A DNA stretch of 64,000 nt, taken from contig WBMV01000259.1 in NCBI GenBank assembly GCA_013396655.1, positions 621,392 to 685,391 on the forward strand. The letters run 5' to 3'. Made by a program: the position numbers and the translations under genes. The DNA comes from Campylorhamphus procurvoides (Eukaryota; Chordata; Aves; Passeriformes; Dendrocolaptidae). Under the pieces are notes generated by a model. The model had not been told where the DNA came from. It searched no databases and saw nothing but the letters and a program-made list of their open reading frames with translations. Below, piece by piece: positions 1 through 14,400 of this stretch (the stretch's first letter is position 1; the number at the start of each line of letters is the position of its first letter).

Positions 1-2311
1 AAAACATTACTAAAGAGCCTTGAAAATTTCTGCTTAGCACCCTGTGCACTCCTCAGAACAACAGCCACTTAGCAGAGGGACTCTAACCACAGTTCAGCCT
101 GTCCTCCCCTGCTCCTGTTCCTAAAGTTACAAAGGAAAAAGCCCCAAAAGGTGGCAGTTGCACTTAATCTGCTGCCTTTTATAGCACTTTTGTTTAACTT
201 TGTTAGATGAAAACCTCCACTACTTGCCCTCTATTCAAAATCAATTTTGCTGACATATCCACTGTACTCTCACATGCATGCCAATAAAAATTCTGACTTT
301 CATTATTGCCATAGAAGGGGCAGAATCATCAAAAGGCATTTGTAATGCTCTGAACTCCTTGTATATATAACTTCTAGCAGTGCTCTAACCTGCCTCTGTG
401 TTCTTCTAGTGCCTGTAATGTGAACACACTTAGAACTACTCAGAGACTCAACACAACTTCAAAGTCTAACACTGGGTCTGATCACAGCAAGGTGCCAGCC
501 ACATCCCAAACACCTGAGGAAGTGCTGCTTCCAGCAGGCTCTTCAGAATAAAACACTGTCAGTACAAGGCCTCAAGATACAAACAGCTTCAGTTTCAGAC
601 TCACGAATTACCCTTGTAAGGACTGGATATCCCTACACAAACATATGCATGAATTTCTGTAGAGTTAAAGAACCTTATTTCACTTGCCACTTTTACCATA
701 TAGAAACAACAGAAGGGCAGGGGTCCCCAAAATATTTTATCACACAGAGAACCTTCAGAAGTATTTCCTATCACAGCTTTTTTCTGTTCTACTGCTAAAA
801 AGACGATCAACAGTAGAGTTCCAACTACTTGCTTACAGAACATTTTAGCTGAAGGAATAACCCAGTTAAAGTTAAAATACAATTAAAAGTTTCTCATCAC
901 ACTGTAATGTAAGGATCATCTGAACTTTCTAGAAACTTCACAGCAATAATGGAAGTAAATACCATAGCTGACTTATTAGCCTGACAGAAAATGAGCTAAA
1001 ACCAGGCACGTTTAACTTGCTGCCTCCTGATGCAATTGCAGTTCCCTGAACTATTAGGAGGGCCCTTTGGGAATCTAAAGCAACTGATGTTACCTGTTCT
1101 AGCACAACACGTGAAATTAAATACAAGGAGGCAAGGCAGTCTTCATCCACTTGAAAAACCAGACACCTAACTGAAGAAGAATGCAGAAAACCTTAATTTG
1201 ATAGATGATGCACAGGAGAGAAGATTATACAGTAAGAATCTTGTTGGCTGCATAAAAATAGCAAATTCTACAGACTGCTTTAGAAAGTCTGTGGCAAGTA
1301 TGCAAGCTGAGCTCAGTGAATTACCAACCCTCATTTCAGGAAAGTACTCAAGGATTATCAGTTTGATAGGCAAAGAGTGAGGAATGAGCAATGTTAGATC
1401 AGATTGGAGACACTACAGTTTGGTTGTAAATCCACAGTTCAATCCCCAGATACCTGTTCAGGCCACTAACTGAGGAATTTGGAAACATGAAACTTGCAGG
1501 GTTTTTTTTAAATAAAATTTTAGCACTTGTTTACAGATGAATTCACAATTTTGATTAGATTATCTAGCTTTAAGAGGATTAAGTATTATCAGCTGACCAC
1601 ACAATACCACACAGAAACACTACACATACTCCATTAAACTACATTTGCATCTCTATGAATTGCCATTAAACAAAATTTAGAACAACTGTAAATAAACTTA
1701 CAAACATCCCCTCCAAAATAATTCTGTAACAAGGTAAATATATGTTGGCTTACTTTGTTTTTCTACTGTTGAACACTGTAAAAAGTGTTGTGTAACAAGG
1801 GACTAGCTTACCCTCACGCTTCCTGTTGCTTGTAACACTTCACTACAAAATTATATACTTTATCACACAGAATTAGGCTGATGAATAACAAATATTATTT
1901 GAAAACAATCAAATCTCTAGGTGGAATTCTAGTTGTGCTGTATATACATCTTAAAACAAAAGCATCAATACTAATTCTTATGCACTGGTTGGAAAGTTGG
2001 TACTTTTAACAATCCAAAACCAAATAAAGAAGAACCTGAACTTTAAAAATCAGATGCAGAGGGTCAATGCATTGCAATGCAAGTGACAATTCAATTGAAC
2101 AAGAGCTGAAGTTAGAAATCTTACTGTCCTATCCTGTTTTATTACACAATGAGCCTGTTCAAGCTCCCTAGGTGGGAATAACACACAGACACACACAGTG
2201 AGGTATTTTTCTTCAGCTGAAGCACTTTGCAGCAATGTATACATGCCCAATTTTCCCAACAAGCAATTCCAATGAGCAGTGACAAGAGTTTTTCATAAGC
2301 TATGTCCTTAC
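1..2311 (-). other. RNF111 intron downstream of exon 10 (runs off window)
   Basis: AT-rich intronic sequence. I searched both strands for the next RNF111 segments (VPDMAGYPH..., FEELIHLEERL, the RING Cys/His pattern) and saw none. The short open frames here have no recognisable similarity. Confidence 0.7.
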
Positions 2312-2438
2312 CATTAGAGGGAGAGCCCCTATTTGCAAGTGATGAAGTCGAGGAGGTGGGTGGTAGTGGGCCAAGTGAGGATGCAAAGGCCCTGGAGGGT
2401 AAGTGGCTGCAGTCACACCAGCTTCAATTCCTAGTTCC
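2312..2438 (-). CDS. RNF111: RNF111 exon 10, last coding exon in the window
   Basis: The acceptor is GTGTGACAG and the donor is CTAATG|GTAAGG; phase 0 out. It encodes (W)[40 protein letters not shown] and LM. In human RNF111 the next residues are VPDMAGYPHIRYI. No sequence for these is found between 1 and 2311, so the next exon lies outside the window. Confidence 0.94.
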
Positions 2439-5400
2439 CTGTCACACAGATCAAAGTGGCATTACAGGAAAGGTACATCTTGCCTCCTACATGCAATTCC
2501 ACGGCTTTGGAAAGCCTACAACCCAGCACAGCTACTGTAACAGGTTTATGTAAGGATTCTTTTTTTTAATCTTATTTAAACTTTGTTAAAGACATCCTAC
2601 CCTAACTATAAAGTCTTTTAAATCAGCTATGAAGATTTATTAGGAAAAATCAGTTGAGATGCTCCGCATTTGTAGAGCCCAGGATTATTATCCATGTGGG
2701 GTCTTCTCTGCAGCACATGCTGTGGGAACAGCAGCTGCTGAGCATGCACCTCTGCCCTAATGGTCCAAACTATTATTATTTTTTAAAACAATAAACATAT
2801 TGTGGAACTTAAGTGCATGCTTCATAAGTGGGCCTGATGCAATTTTGCCTAAGTTCAGACAAAGAGGAGAGACAATATACTAGTTCATAACTCAAACCCA
2901 AGCCTCTAAAAAACACTAGAAATATACTGAAGACATTGAGTACTCAAAGCAGTGTTTCAAAGCCACATCAACATCTGCAAATTTTAAGCTACAGGTGCAT
3001 GCAGCACTTTTAAAGCCACAGCCAGCATTATCAGCACATTATGGTCTTCCGTCCCCAGCCCCAAAAAATAGTATGTGATTACTAACCAGGCAGATCTCTC
3101 TGGAGCTTGTCGAGGATGGGAAGACATAGTCTGAGGCACATGAATGTGATGCCCATGCCCATAGTTGGGATGCATTCTGTGAGGATGTGGAGGAGGCCGC
3201 TCATGAGCACGTCTAAACAACATAAACCAGCAACAGTTACTTTCACATACTTGTTCATATCAAGAAAGCAACACCCATAACCAAAATCTTACAGACTGAA
3301 TTACTGCAATGCCTTTAAAATAAGCAACTCCCCATGCAGTATATTAATTTCAGCTTTAGATTTAAGTTAGAAATTAATTGTAGCACAGATTTCATATTCA
3401 AAACCAAAGGCAGCTTCAGCTGCAGTGATGTGTCCTTCCCTCAGCAGACATGACTACAGAAAGGCTGACGAAGTGTTTAATCCTGACCTCACACAGCAGG
3501 AAGGAAAGCCAAGGCCACATGACAGTCATGTTCAGATTCAGAGTCATTCACAGCTCTGCTGCAGTTTATTTCTAGAAAAACTATACCACCAAAAGTAATT
3601 AGGGGAAATTTACTACACTAATCAGAGGACATTTGCCTTGAAACATATCATAGCTCAGGTAATAAGAACACGGCTTTTTTCCATACCCGCTGGTGTAGAA
3701 CCACTATGCATCTGGAAAAAACTGGCTGCCTGATTTCTGTTACTTTATCACTTCCCAGTCACAGAAAGAAATGGATTAGTAATTTTCTTTCCACCGCTTT
3801 CTATGCAGAAAGGATGTTTTTTTAATTCAAACTAGAAACTTAGATTTTGCCAAAAGCAGTACATTCTTCAGTTTCTGTACCACCTTAAGCTACCTGACAA
3901 GGCAGACTACACATTTTGCAAATTTACAATGTCTAGAGAGGTAAAAATTTCCTTAACAGCATACCATTCTAATCACTGTCAAGTGACACTTCTCCAGACA
4001 AATCTGTCAAACTTGTATAAATTATGTGAGAAGTGTTCATTTTCTGCAATGGCATGGACCAACATGGGAACAGAATCTACTTCTAGTCTCACTCCCTTCA
4101 GTTACTTTAAGTTACTTACGAGTAAAATTTATATAACAAAGTTAGGAGCAAAAACTAGAGAGCTCATTCTTGCAATTCTCTTGGATATTTAAACATATTA
4201 TATCCAGAATAAAGTAACTTCAGTTACTCTGTGATTGAATACTAAGCTACCACTGCCCTAGTATCTGTTGATACTAGTGTAAGGACTCTAGTTAAGCAAC
4301 AACAGTAGCATGTCTTAATATCACCAAAGCTACACCTCAACATTGAATAGTATCTGTATGAGAATGGGATCCTTGTCCTCCTCCTCTTCTAAAGACATAA
4401 AGGCATAGTTAAGATACGCAGATATTTAATCTGAATTAAATCTGGTAAAGTCTCTTATGAGAAATTGTTAATTTTATTTGAAAGCGGTAGTTAGATAAAA
4501 AGAATTTCAACAGCATCAACAAGGTAAAACATACTGTCAAGGGACACATGTGAATGGAGCTTATGATGTACCTTCTAGGCTGTCAAACTTGAAAAGGAAT
4601 TCCTGCCTATTATCCATAGGATGACTAAAGGGCAAGAGAAACAAAAGCTCCCCTTGTCTTCCATGCCTTACCTGGAGACACTACTGGGAGATGGAGCAGG
4701 TTCACTCCTAACGCTCATGTGACTGACAGTATGTAAAGACACTTCTTACCATGGCTTAACACTAACAGTTCCTAACCATGCAATTAACAGTTTGAGATTC
4801 ACATGCAACATTCTACAAACCTGAGGGGAATGAATTATATGTTTAGATATTGTTCTGAGTACATTTGTGACATACGTTGGGTGTTGCATCATCCTTCTTC
4901 TCTGGACCTCCATCCTCTGGATCACTTCATGAGGATGTAGCCTCTGTGCTGGAGGTGCTGTTGCAGGGATGTGATGGGATATGGGCTGGTGTGTGGCAGG
5001 AAGATGCTGGGGTATTGGAGCAGCTGCATTGGCTAAAGGATGAGTTGGTGGTGGAGGTGGAACAGGATGAGAAGATGCATGAGAGGAGATTGAAGGATGG
5101 AAGGGATGCACTGGATGAGGGATAACATAGTCTACTTGAGGTGGAGGTTGTGGTTGTGGAGGAGGATTTCCATGAGAGTGAGGACATGCAGAAGCTTGAT
5201 GGTGAAGAGGTCTGGTCAAGGAAGCATCTGCAATGAAAACATCAGGTGCTTTTAAATTTGGTCAGTAGCAGGTTTTGATTTAAATTTATTTCAAGTATCT
5301 TCACACAAGTGCTTCAGGATTATTGCACCAGTGTGAACAGTGGCAACATGGGAATATGTATTTATGCAATTCTTAAATAAAGGGATTCTAGCAATATACC

Positions 5401-8400
5401 CTACAAGAAACCTACATTTTCTGCAGCCATTTGCCAGTGTTGGCAAAAGTAAATAAAAAATAAAAATCTGTGTGAAACACACTGAGAAAGGTACATAGGA
5501 TGGCTTGGTTTGGGTTGGAAGGGATCTTAAATTTACCACCTCATTCCAATCCCTCTGCCATGGGCAGGGACACCTTCCACCAAGACCAGGATGCTCCAAG
5601 CCCCATCCAGCCTTGAACGCTTCCAGGAATGGGGGATCCACAGCTTCCCTGAGCAATCTGTGCCAGTCCCTCACCACTCTCACAGGAAAGAAATTCTTCC
5701 TTATACCCAATCTAACCCTAGTCTCTCAGTTTAAAGCCATTCTCCCTCATCCTGTCACTACAAGCCCTGGTCAGAAGTCCCTCTCTAGCTCTCTTGGAGC
5801 CCCTTAAGGTACTGAAAGGCTGCATTAAGGTCACCCCAGAGCTTGCTCTTGTCCAGGCTGAACAATTCCAAGTCTCAGCCTGTCCTCACAGCAGAGGTGC
5901 TCCAGCCCTCTGAGCACCTTCATGGCCCTCCTCCAGACTTGCTCCAACAGCTCTATATCCTTCCTGTGCCAAGGAGCCCAAACCTGGATGGAGTACTCCA
6001 GATGGGGTCTCATGAGAGCAGAGTAGAGAGATGAGAATCCTCAACCAACTGTACTTCAGGTTTCTTGTTTAATTTTTATAAGTTCAATCCCCACCCCTTT
6101 CCAAGTTCACTATTCTGCAGGGACAAAATTCAAAAGTAGAAATCACAACCAAACAAATGTGTGGACTCTCCAAGCTTGCTAATTTAGAACTCCCTGAGGT
6201 ATGGGACAGTAGAACAACCAAGGACCATTAAATAAAAAGCCAGTGCTAGAATACAGAGGAGATGAAAAATAAAGCAGATGGAGTTCTCATATGTTGTCAG
6301 GGACTTTCCTGAGTACTTACAAGGAGAATGCATGTAATGGCGACAGGAGGAGAGCGATGCCTGAGGAGGAGGTTGGGGCTGTGGCTGAGCAACGATGCCC
6401 GACCCATATCCGTCGATGGTTATCGACTGGCTCGGACCAGCACCAGCCTGGTGCCCGTAGAGCGTGGTTCGGGATGAAGAACCAGGACAGCAGGGGTCGA
6501 AAGCAGATGTTCCATGGAAAGCACCACTTGCATGACTTCTGATACCACTGCTGCTTAAGTCTACTGGCAATGCCTGCTGCGTAAACAAACCATCTTTTTT
6601 CAAGCAATTCTTCAGACATTGATAACAGTCACACTCAAACATCAAGTTATAAAAAATAAAAATGACTACTACTGGGATCCAAGTTATTAAGTTTTAAGGC
6701 TTGACTCTGGAACATTCGTTAAATATGGTTAACATTTCTTACTCCTAAGTTCTTACAGGTGGTAGGAGACTAAATTCATTACACTAGATTCTGTTAAAAA
6801 AACCCCCAACAAACCAACCAAACACAAACCCTGATGGATAAATCAGTAAGTGTATGGGAGGTCCATGCCTTGAAACATCTGGATGCAAACCCCACTTTTA
6901 GCATTTCAGTTGTGCCTGATGTATCACACCAGATAGGTAGTTCTGCATATTGTAAATTAAGTTTGCACAGTACTGTTCTTTCTTAGAACTGTATTGTCTT
7001 ACAGATTTTTATTACTGAAAAAGCCTTAGAAAACCAATGCTTTTAGAGACACATCTCTTTTAAACCTTTTATATACACAACATGAGACTTGGTGTTTTTA
7101 TTCTCTCAAAGCGGCTCAATTATTTGCATTGCAAAACTGCTATGACAGGCAGAGTTATTTCAAGGTACTTATGTTTGGTTAAACATCATCTTATATTCAT
7201 CAAGAGGTCAGCTGTCAGATTACTTGTTGTATTGTAACTTTCTATAAAATTTCAGGGTTTTGCATTCATGTATTATAGCTCAAATTCTCCTTTTAGTTCC
7301 CTTCTATAATGCCCGATGCAGAGCAAGAGAGTAATTTCTAATTCAGCATCCTACTCTACCCTCTCGTATCTGTTACAGCCTGAAAGCCCAAGCCACAAGG
7401 TGTGATTGTGAGAGTCACAAGGATTGAACGTGCCTGGTCATGGTACGTGGTGCCAGAACTGCTGCTTGCTCCACAGGGGGCAGGCACTGGGGGAGGCCTC
7501 TCCACAGGGCAGCTGGAGTCGCTGAAGGAAGGAGACAGCGGGACAGCTGGGTGAGGGTTGTGGTGGTGGTGGTGGTGATGCTGGAAGTGGTGGCCATGCT
7601 GCTGGAAGCAGCTTGTATGTGGGTGCCCCAATGCATGATGAGTCTGTGAAGGTCCTCCACAAGGAGAATGCTGAGGGCAGCAGGATGGCAACCTTGGCAT
7701 GGCCGGAGGGCCGGTTTCCAGTGTTGTGTTGGATGCAGCTCTTCTTATATCATCTTGGAGATAAAGAAAATTAATATTGAAGTGAAAGAAATTAGTAAAG
7801 CTGATCACTGTAAAGCAGTGCCTTAATACAGAAAAAAACACTCTGTATTTTGTGATTAAATAAGTAACCAACTGAAAAACAGGTCTAGATTAAAACAAAA
7901 CACACTTGATACAAAAAATAACATTTAGCTATGCCTGATAAATGAACTAAAACTGAATTATTCAGGTGATACACTCATGGGAACCACTGGAGGATGTGAA
8001 CTGACACATGCCTTATTCCACTAATTTAAGGCATACTATCAGCAGGAAAGGAGGAGAGATTCTCCCTCTGGTTAGTGTGCCTCAGAGACCTCAAATTCCT
8101 GTACACCTGTGGTGCACTCGGGTTTTCCTCTCTCACCTCACCTGCAGACAGGGCAGCCTTGTGACAGTGATGTTATGAGTGCTACCTGCATGCCCTCCTC
8201 TGTTACAGGTCTGTATAAATGTGCTCCCAGGGGAGGGATTTACAGCAGGAGGTTCAGGGAATCTGTATAAACCCTTCATATCCTTACAACACATTAAAAG
8301 AAACATCTCTGCAACACACTGTAATGGGAGACTTAATTCCCAGTGAACAACATTCCATCTCCTCAAAAAGCAAGGATGTGATTCATCACATACAACCAAA

Positions 8401-11400
8401 TCCTTCCAACAGGCAAAGGCAGAAAGCTCCAGCACATTTCCTTTATCTCTGTGGAGAAGTTAATGGTCTTGTGTCAGATTCCTGCCCTCTCAACTTACTG
8501 CTGTGATGCTGTAGTACTGCCATCTGACCTAGAGAATGCTGATTAACTTCCTCTACCTCCTTTGTACTTGGAGGCAAGACAACAGCTCAGAAAGCTCGTG
8601 TTCTGTACCTGCAGCTGAAGTACCAGCAGTGCTGCCACTGGGAAGACTGGGAGTGGTCTCTGGAGCTGCAGGGGGCTGGCTGGTGGAGACGCTGGGAGCT
8701 GCATCAGAGGCCTGCTCTGAGGTAGAGGTGCTGGAGCTGGTACTGGAGGCAGAGCTCACCACCTGCGGCTCCGCTCGGGCTGACGTGGTTGGCACAACTG
8801 TCGGCTCTGGCGAAACAAGACAGCTTTCATGTTTTTGGGCTTTAAAAGCTACTGGGGGTATTTTATTGTTGTTGTTGCTTTTGAATTATTTCATGAGAAA
8901 TTCTCAGTTCTGGCCTGTCAGAACACAAAAGGCTGACAGGTACAAACCACAAAAGGTAATTCTGTTTCACTCAGGTACACAAAGAAAATTGAAATTATCT
9001 TATTTCCTCTCTTTTTTTAATCTACCTTTTTTTTGTTTTAAGAATTAACATAAAATCAATTCCCAAGCAAATCTGACATTCACATTTTATTTACTAAATT
9101 AAAAAAAACTACTAGAAAGATTAAATTACTATTTTATAAAAACACTTGCTGAAATAGTCCATAAATCCACAGTCAAACTATCCTTACATCTTTTTAAGGA
9201 TGTAAGGATTTTGTAAGTCTCTGCAGAGAATGGAGTGGGAGCAATATCACTCACCAAGAACAGAATAACAACACCTAAACTAGCAGCACTACTTCACAAA
9301 CTTCAGTCATTCTAGATGCATAGTACTAAAGGCTTTAGCAAGATAAACTTGGCATCCAGTCTCAACATAGATTAAAAGCAGATTAGAAGAAGTCTCAAGT
9401 ACTGATAAAGTGCAAGTATGTTCATTTTACATATTATCCCGGGCAATACAAACTCTTGATAAATCTTGTCCTTTACTAGGTAATTGTAAACAGGTTAAAA
9501 TTTAAAACTATACTTAGTGGCATCATTCAAATTTAGTTCTGAAAAAGTATTTGACTGTAAACTTGAAATTTCTCTCTAATTAATGACAAGGCAATGATAT
9601 GACTAGGAATATGAGATACCATAAAAGGGAAGATCATCAGAAGCAGTTCTGTTTTTTTTAGTAAAAACGTCTGCATGGATATCAGAGGAAAAAAGCATCA
9701 AAAAACTTCAAATACTTCTCTTACACAAAGTCTCAAAATAAAGTATGACTAGTTTTCAAGGTTTCTCTCTAAATCTAGTAAGAGTATCAGCAATTCAGTG
9801 AGCAAAGGAATAAATATATCTTCCCTCTTGCAAGTCTCCCTACTCATCCCATTAAAAAAACATGGCCTGATACCTACATTTAAATTCCTTTGCTTTCTAA
9901 TGTGGCATTCCAACATACTGTTTTATTTAAAGGAGCACATTTTGGGAGAAACGTATTAATGTTTAAATTCAGAAAAAGCAGGAACTATATAGGACATGTA
10001 TAGCCTACAATGAGCAGTGATCACACAGTGCTCAAGTCAGAGTGCCAGCAGCTTCTGAGCACACTCCTGCAGCCAAAATCCTCAGCTTCACCAGCCTCAG
10101 CTACCCTGCCAGCCTGGGCCTGTTTCACCATCACCCACACTGACGTTTCTGTTTCTCCCCACCAAAACCAGTAAAAAAACAGGTGACTTGGTCAGGCTCA
10201 AACGACTAGCTAAGAGAAACTCAATTTCTTAACACACTTCACAGATGTTAATCCAGGAAGACAGATGGAGATTTGATCCTCATGCTCATGGAAGCAGCCA
10301 GCAAAGTTTTAAGTCCAGTACCTTTGAAGAAATCAGTAAAGTTGTGATAAACTGCACAGCTTCCTTGTAACAGTGTTAATTCAGACCTTTTATCATTTTA
10401 CATTAATTCACATGTAAAATTTGATGCTTAGACACCAAAATAATATTCCTGAAATCCTGGAAGGCTCACCTTAGAAAGGCATTTCCTTCAGGAGGCAGAA
10501 GAAACACCTAGTCTTAAATGCACTCATTACAAAAGGAGAAGTTCATTCAGGAATAATATTTTGTTTTAAATAATTTGGTTAAGACTAAATTCTTTGAGTT
10601 TTATGAGTAAAGCTATAGTAGCCTACACCCCTTCAATAATAGAGCTGTTGGGATATTTCACAGTAAATCCATAAAGAGTCTGTAAACAACCCATTCTCTC
10701 CCTTAAAAACCATTAACCAATCAAAACTATTCCCAAGCCTTTCCAACTCTCCAACCCACTCCAAAAATCAAGACAATTTGAAGAACAATATATTGCAAGA
10801 TATTAGAGCTTGCAATGCACTCAGGGACAGAACCACAACAGGACAAAACTTCTGTTAAAACATCACAAGTAACATGCAGCCAAGAAATCCCCCAAACCAC
10901 CACCATCAACAAAAAAATAAACATGCAAAAATGTACAGGAGCTCTAGTTTTTCCTTCTCTCAACCTTCTGAATGTACCTGGAAGTTGCTCTTATGATTTT
11001 CAGCAGGAATAGACTTAGTAAGTGCCAGAAGATTTTAATGTCAGGAAACAATGAAAGGTTACAGCTTCAGAAACATACACACTTTACTAGGTTAGGGTTG
11101 GGCTTTTTCTTTCCTTTTTTTAAAATTATTTTTACTCCAAGGCTGAAGGAATAGTAACTATTCCAAAGCATAGGCAACGATAGATTTTCCTTTTATAGTG
11201 CTGTATAGAAGCGTGTGCATATTTTTTAAGAAGTAGTTCCAACCTGCTCTGTAATTTCTGCCTGGTGAGTCAGCCCTCAGACACACACCCAAGGCCGCTT
11301 TGGAATTAAAATTGGAGCTAATAGACCCACTGGAAATGGCTAAACTTCTAATTCTAAAAGGAAGGCCACGACAGGCTTGGCAATCAGACATTCTCACAAA

Positions 11401-14400
11401 CCGCTGCCTTATAACCGATGGCATCAATTGATCCCACCACCCTGAGTGCTCCTGGGAGAGGAAGGATCCCCCTGAGCCCCCCACTCACCATCCTCGTCCA
11501 CGGTGAGGTCCACGACCTCGGCCGCGCTCTGCCGGAGGGGCTGGATGACGGTGGAGATCCTGCTGCGGCTGCGCTGCTCCGGGGGCCGCGCGCCGTGCGA
11601 GCCCGAGCCCTGCGCCCAGTGGGACCTCGAGTGGCCCAGCGCAGAACGGGACCTGCAGGAAGGTTGACACCTTTAAGTATTTTGCCATGATTCACTTTTC
11701 CTCCTCATGTTGAAATCCCCCAGTTCCACATTCATTAGGTGTGTACTTACAAACTCTGCTGCGGCCTTTAGCAGGTAACAGGACAGCAAATAACCAACAC
11801 AGAGTTTAAGTGTCTTTAAACCACATTCCACAAACAGGTAACTTGCAAAAATTTCACTATGAAACCCTACAACCATGGTCAGGCAGCAATTACATCTGAT
11901 GTTGTTTTACCTTTGTTAATAGGAGATGAAGAATCACCAAATCCTACACTATTTCTATGCAGTCTGAAAGAGCAGATCCATAAATGACAACAGAACTGCA
12001 GACAATAAGAATTGGTAAGCATGAAGTACTTTTGCATGTTAACTTGAGATAGACTGTTTACAGAATAGTATTTTCAAATTTCCAAAATGTCCTAAAAGTG
12101 CAAAATCTCTGGACTTTTCTCTCTACTATTTTGCTCCCTCTCCTTGAAAAGCAAACAGAGCTTTGTGTGATGAAACGTGGCTTGAGAAGAGGAAATCATA
12201 AGTCTGTAACCATACCAAGGAAAGGAATGGTTTTATCTCTGTACTATAACACTTAGCACTCAGTCTGTTCAATTTAGCCATAAAACCCCAAACATTCAAA
12301 ACAAAGATCTTTGGAAATTGTCTCCTCTTTGTAGGATACAGTCTTTAATTAAGGGAACAGTATTTTGACAGTATTGTGTTTACCATTTCACTCTCAAAGA
12401 ATTTTGATTCTCCTTTATTTACATAAATTAAATGGCTCTTATTTTCCACTTTGGAAAAACAATGTACTCAGACTTCAGCAATTCAGAAGAGGAAAATGTG
12501 AAGAAAAGGGAATGACTTCACTAAAAACAAACAAAACCCATTGCACAAATCACCATGGAGCAACCACTGCTTTGGCTGCAGCATTGCAGAAGGTAAGGGA
12601 AGAACCAACTAATTTTTTCAAGTCTTTTAAGGCTACTGCAGAAAACACTTCTTACTAATGCTGCAAAGATACAAAGCTATTTTTTAAATGCATCTTATCT
12701 GACTTCAGACAGGTCTGAAGTTTTCTTCTTCAAGGAACTCCACTTTAACAGACTCTCTAGTATCTGACAAATATGGAACAAAGCTTCCAGAGGGGCATGG
12801 AAGAACAGGAAAGCAGCAGCTTCAGAAGAATACGATGATTTCCTGGGAACTGCTCAGCTAATCCCTGGACAGTCACCTCACTTGCTCTCTCCAGGATCTC
12901 ACTGTGCAGCTTTGCTTCCCTAAATTCTGCCCATGCATCAGTCACACTGCCTACAGCTACCTCAGCAACTCCACACTAGCTGGAATTATCAGGCTTTGGC
13001 AAAGCTGTGCTTTGGGTATTTTTGCTTGTGGGTTTTTGTTGTTACTTGGCTTTTGTTTTGTTGATTTTGCTTATTTGTTGGGTTTTTTTAACTAAAAATG
13101 CATACTATGCACCCTGGTTAGAGTTTCAGTGACACTACCTTAAGGGCTTTTAATGACACCTGGAGACAAGCAAAACTGTATTAATACAAAGAGCTGCACA
13201 TCTCACCTGTAGTTTTCACCAACTGTGACAATCTCCACTTCACTGTCTGTTGAGGTAACATTTATTTCTTCATTAGCAGTGACCTGGGGAGTGGAGGATG
13301 CTTCAATCACCACAACATCTTCATCAATACTTCCTGATGAGCAAAAAGGAGGAATAAAGTTTGTATACTTCATTTATCTCAGGAGCTGTTGTTTTAAGAG
13401 ACTATTTTTCCTAGACTAAAAATACATGTAGGCAGAGAATTCCATGTCAAAGCTTTAGGTGCAACTGTCAAATACACGACCTAATTATTAAAGGCAGCAA
13501 TTCTGCTGTATATATTGAAGTAAAAAAGGAAGGAGACAGGACTGGGTGTGGGGTAGGTATAAAAACTCACATTATATTGTATTGAAAGAAATTGGTGAAT
13601 TTTATTACCTGTTAACACCAACAAAACAAACAAATTTAATATAAAACCAGAAAAAATTTTGAAACCAGCAAAGCAGTAGTGGTTTGTTATCACTAATAGC
13701 TTTTCTTTTTAAATGTTTTTAGTTATCAAAGTTCCAGCCTAACAGACAGACACATGAAACACTTCTCTGCAGTTGTAACACTGACAGTGACCAGTCTGAG
13801 CTATTCAGAACACTTAGACTGAGCTATGGATGATTCACTGAGCACAAAAGAACTTCCTAAATAAATGAGCTATATCGCTTAGAAATCACAAACTACTATT
13901 TTCTTATTTGCAATTTGCTTCAAGAAAAGTGCTTGAAGAGTTTGGTCTCATTTGAGTCAATACTTACAACCTCTATGGAGTGACTGTTCTCAGCTGCTCT
14001 ACCCTATGACAAGGTGGGGCAGATTATCCATCCCCCCCAGTATCAACATTTTCATATTACAAAGAAAACCAAATTGCATTATTTATTTTTCAGTGGCCTT
14101 TGTTTCTGGCCATATTATCCCAGGAAGACTGGTGGCTGAAAATGGAAAGAGCCATGCTTCCAAATACTGGTACTCACTAAACTTATGCAGTAGTATGTAA
14201 CAAAATTAATTCTCAGGACTTGCATGAAAATTTGGGGGAAAACTGAAAATACTGCAATGTCTAAAAAACAAAGTCATATTCGAAAATTGAAAATACTGAA
14301 AGGCCAGTTACTCAAAGTGAAAGACAGCAGCTAAAAGTCATCATCACATTCAGAAGAATGTAAATATCATGGTTATCACAGGCAAATAAGCAACAGCTTC

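Larger units (their letters stand above)
7754..13206 (-). other. RNF111 introns between exons 6, 5, 4 and 3
   Basis: Introns 7754-8608, 8807-11488 and 11653-13206. All are AT-rich with GT-AG borders and hold only short frames without recognisable similarity. No transposon identified by eye. Confidence 0.65.

Noticed and set aside
5291..6034. Frames of 60-139 codons around 5.3-6.0 kb
   Set aside because: They lie in a CR1 3' fragment or its edge and do not represent a host gene.
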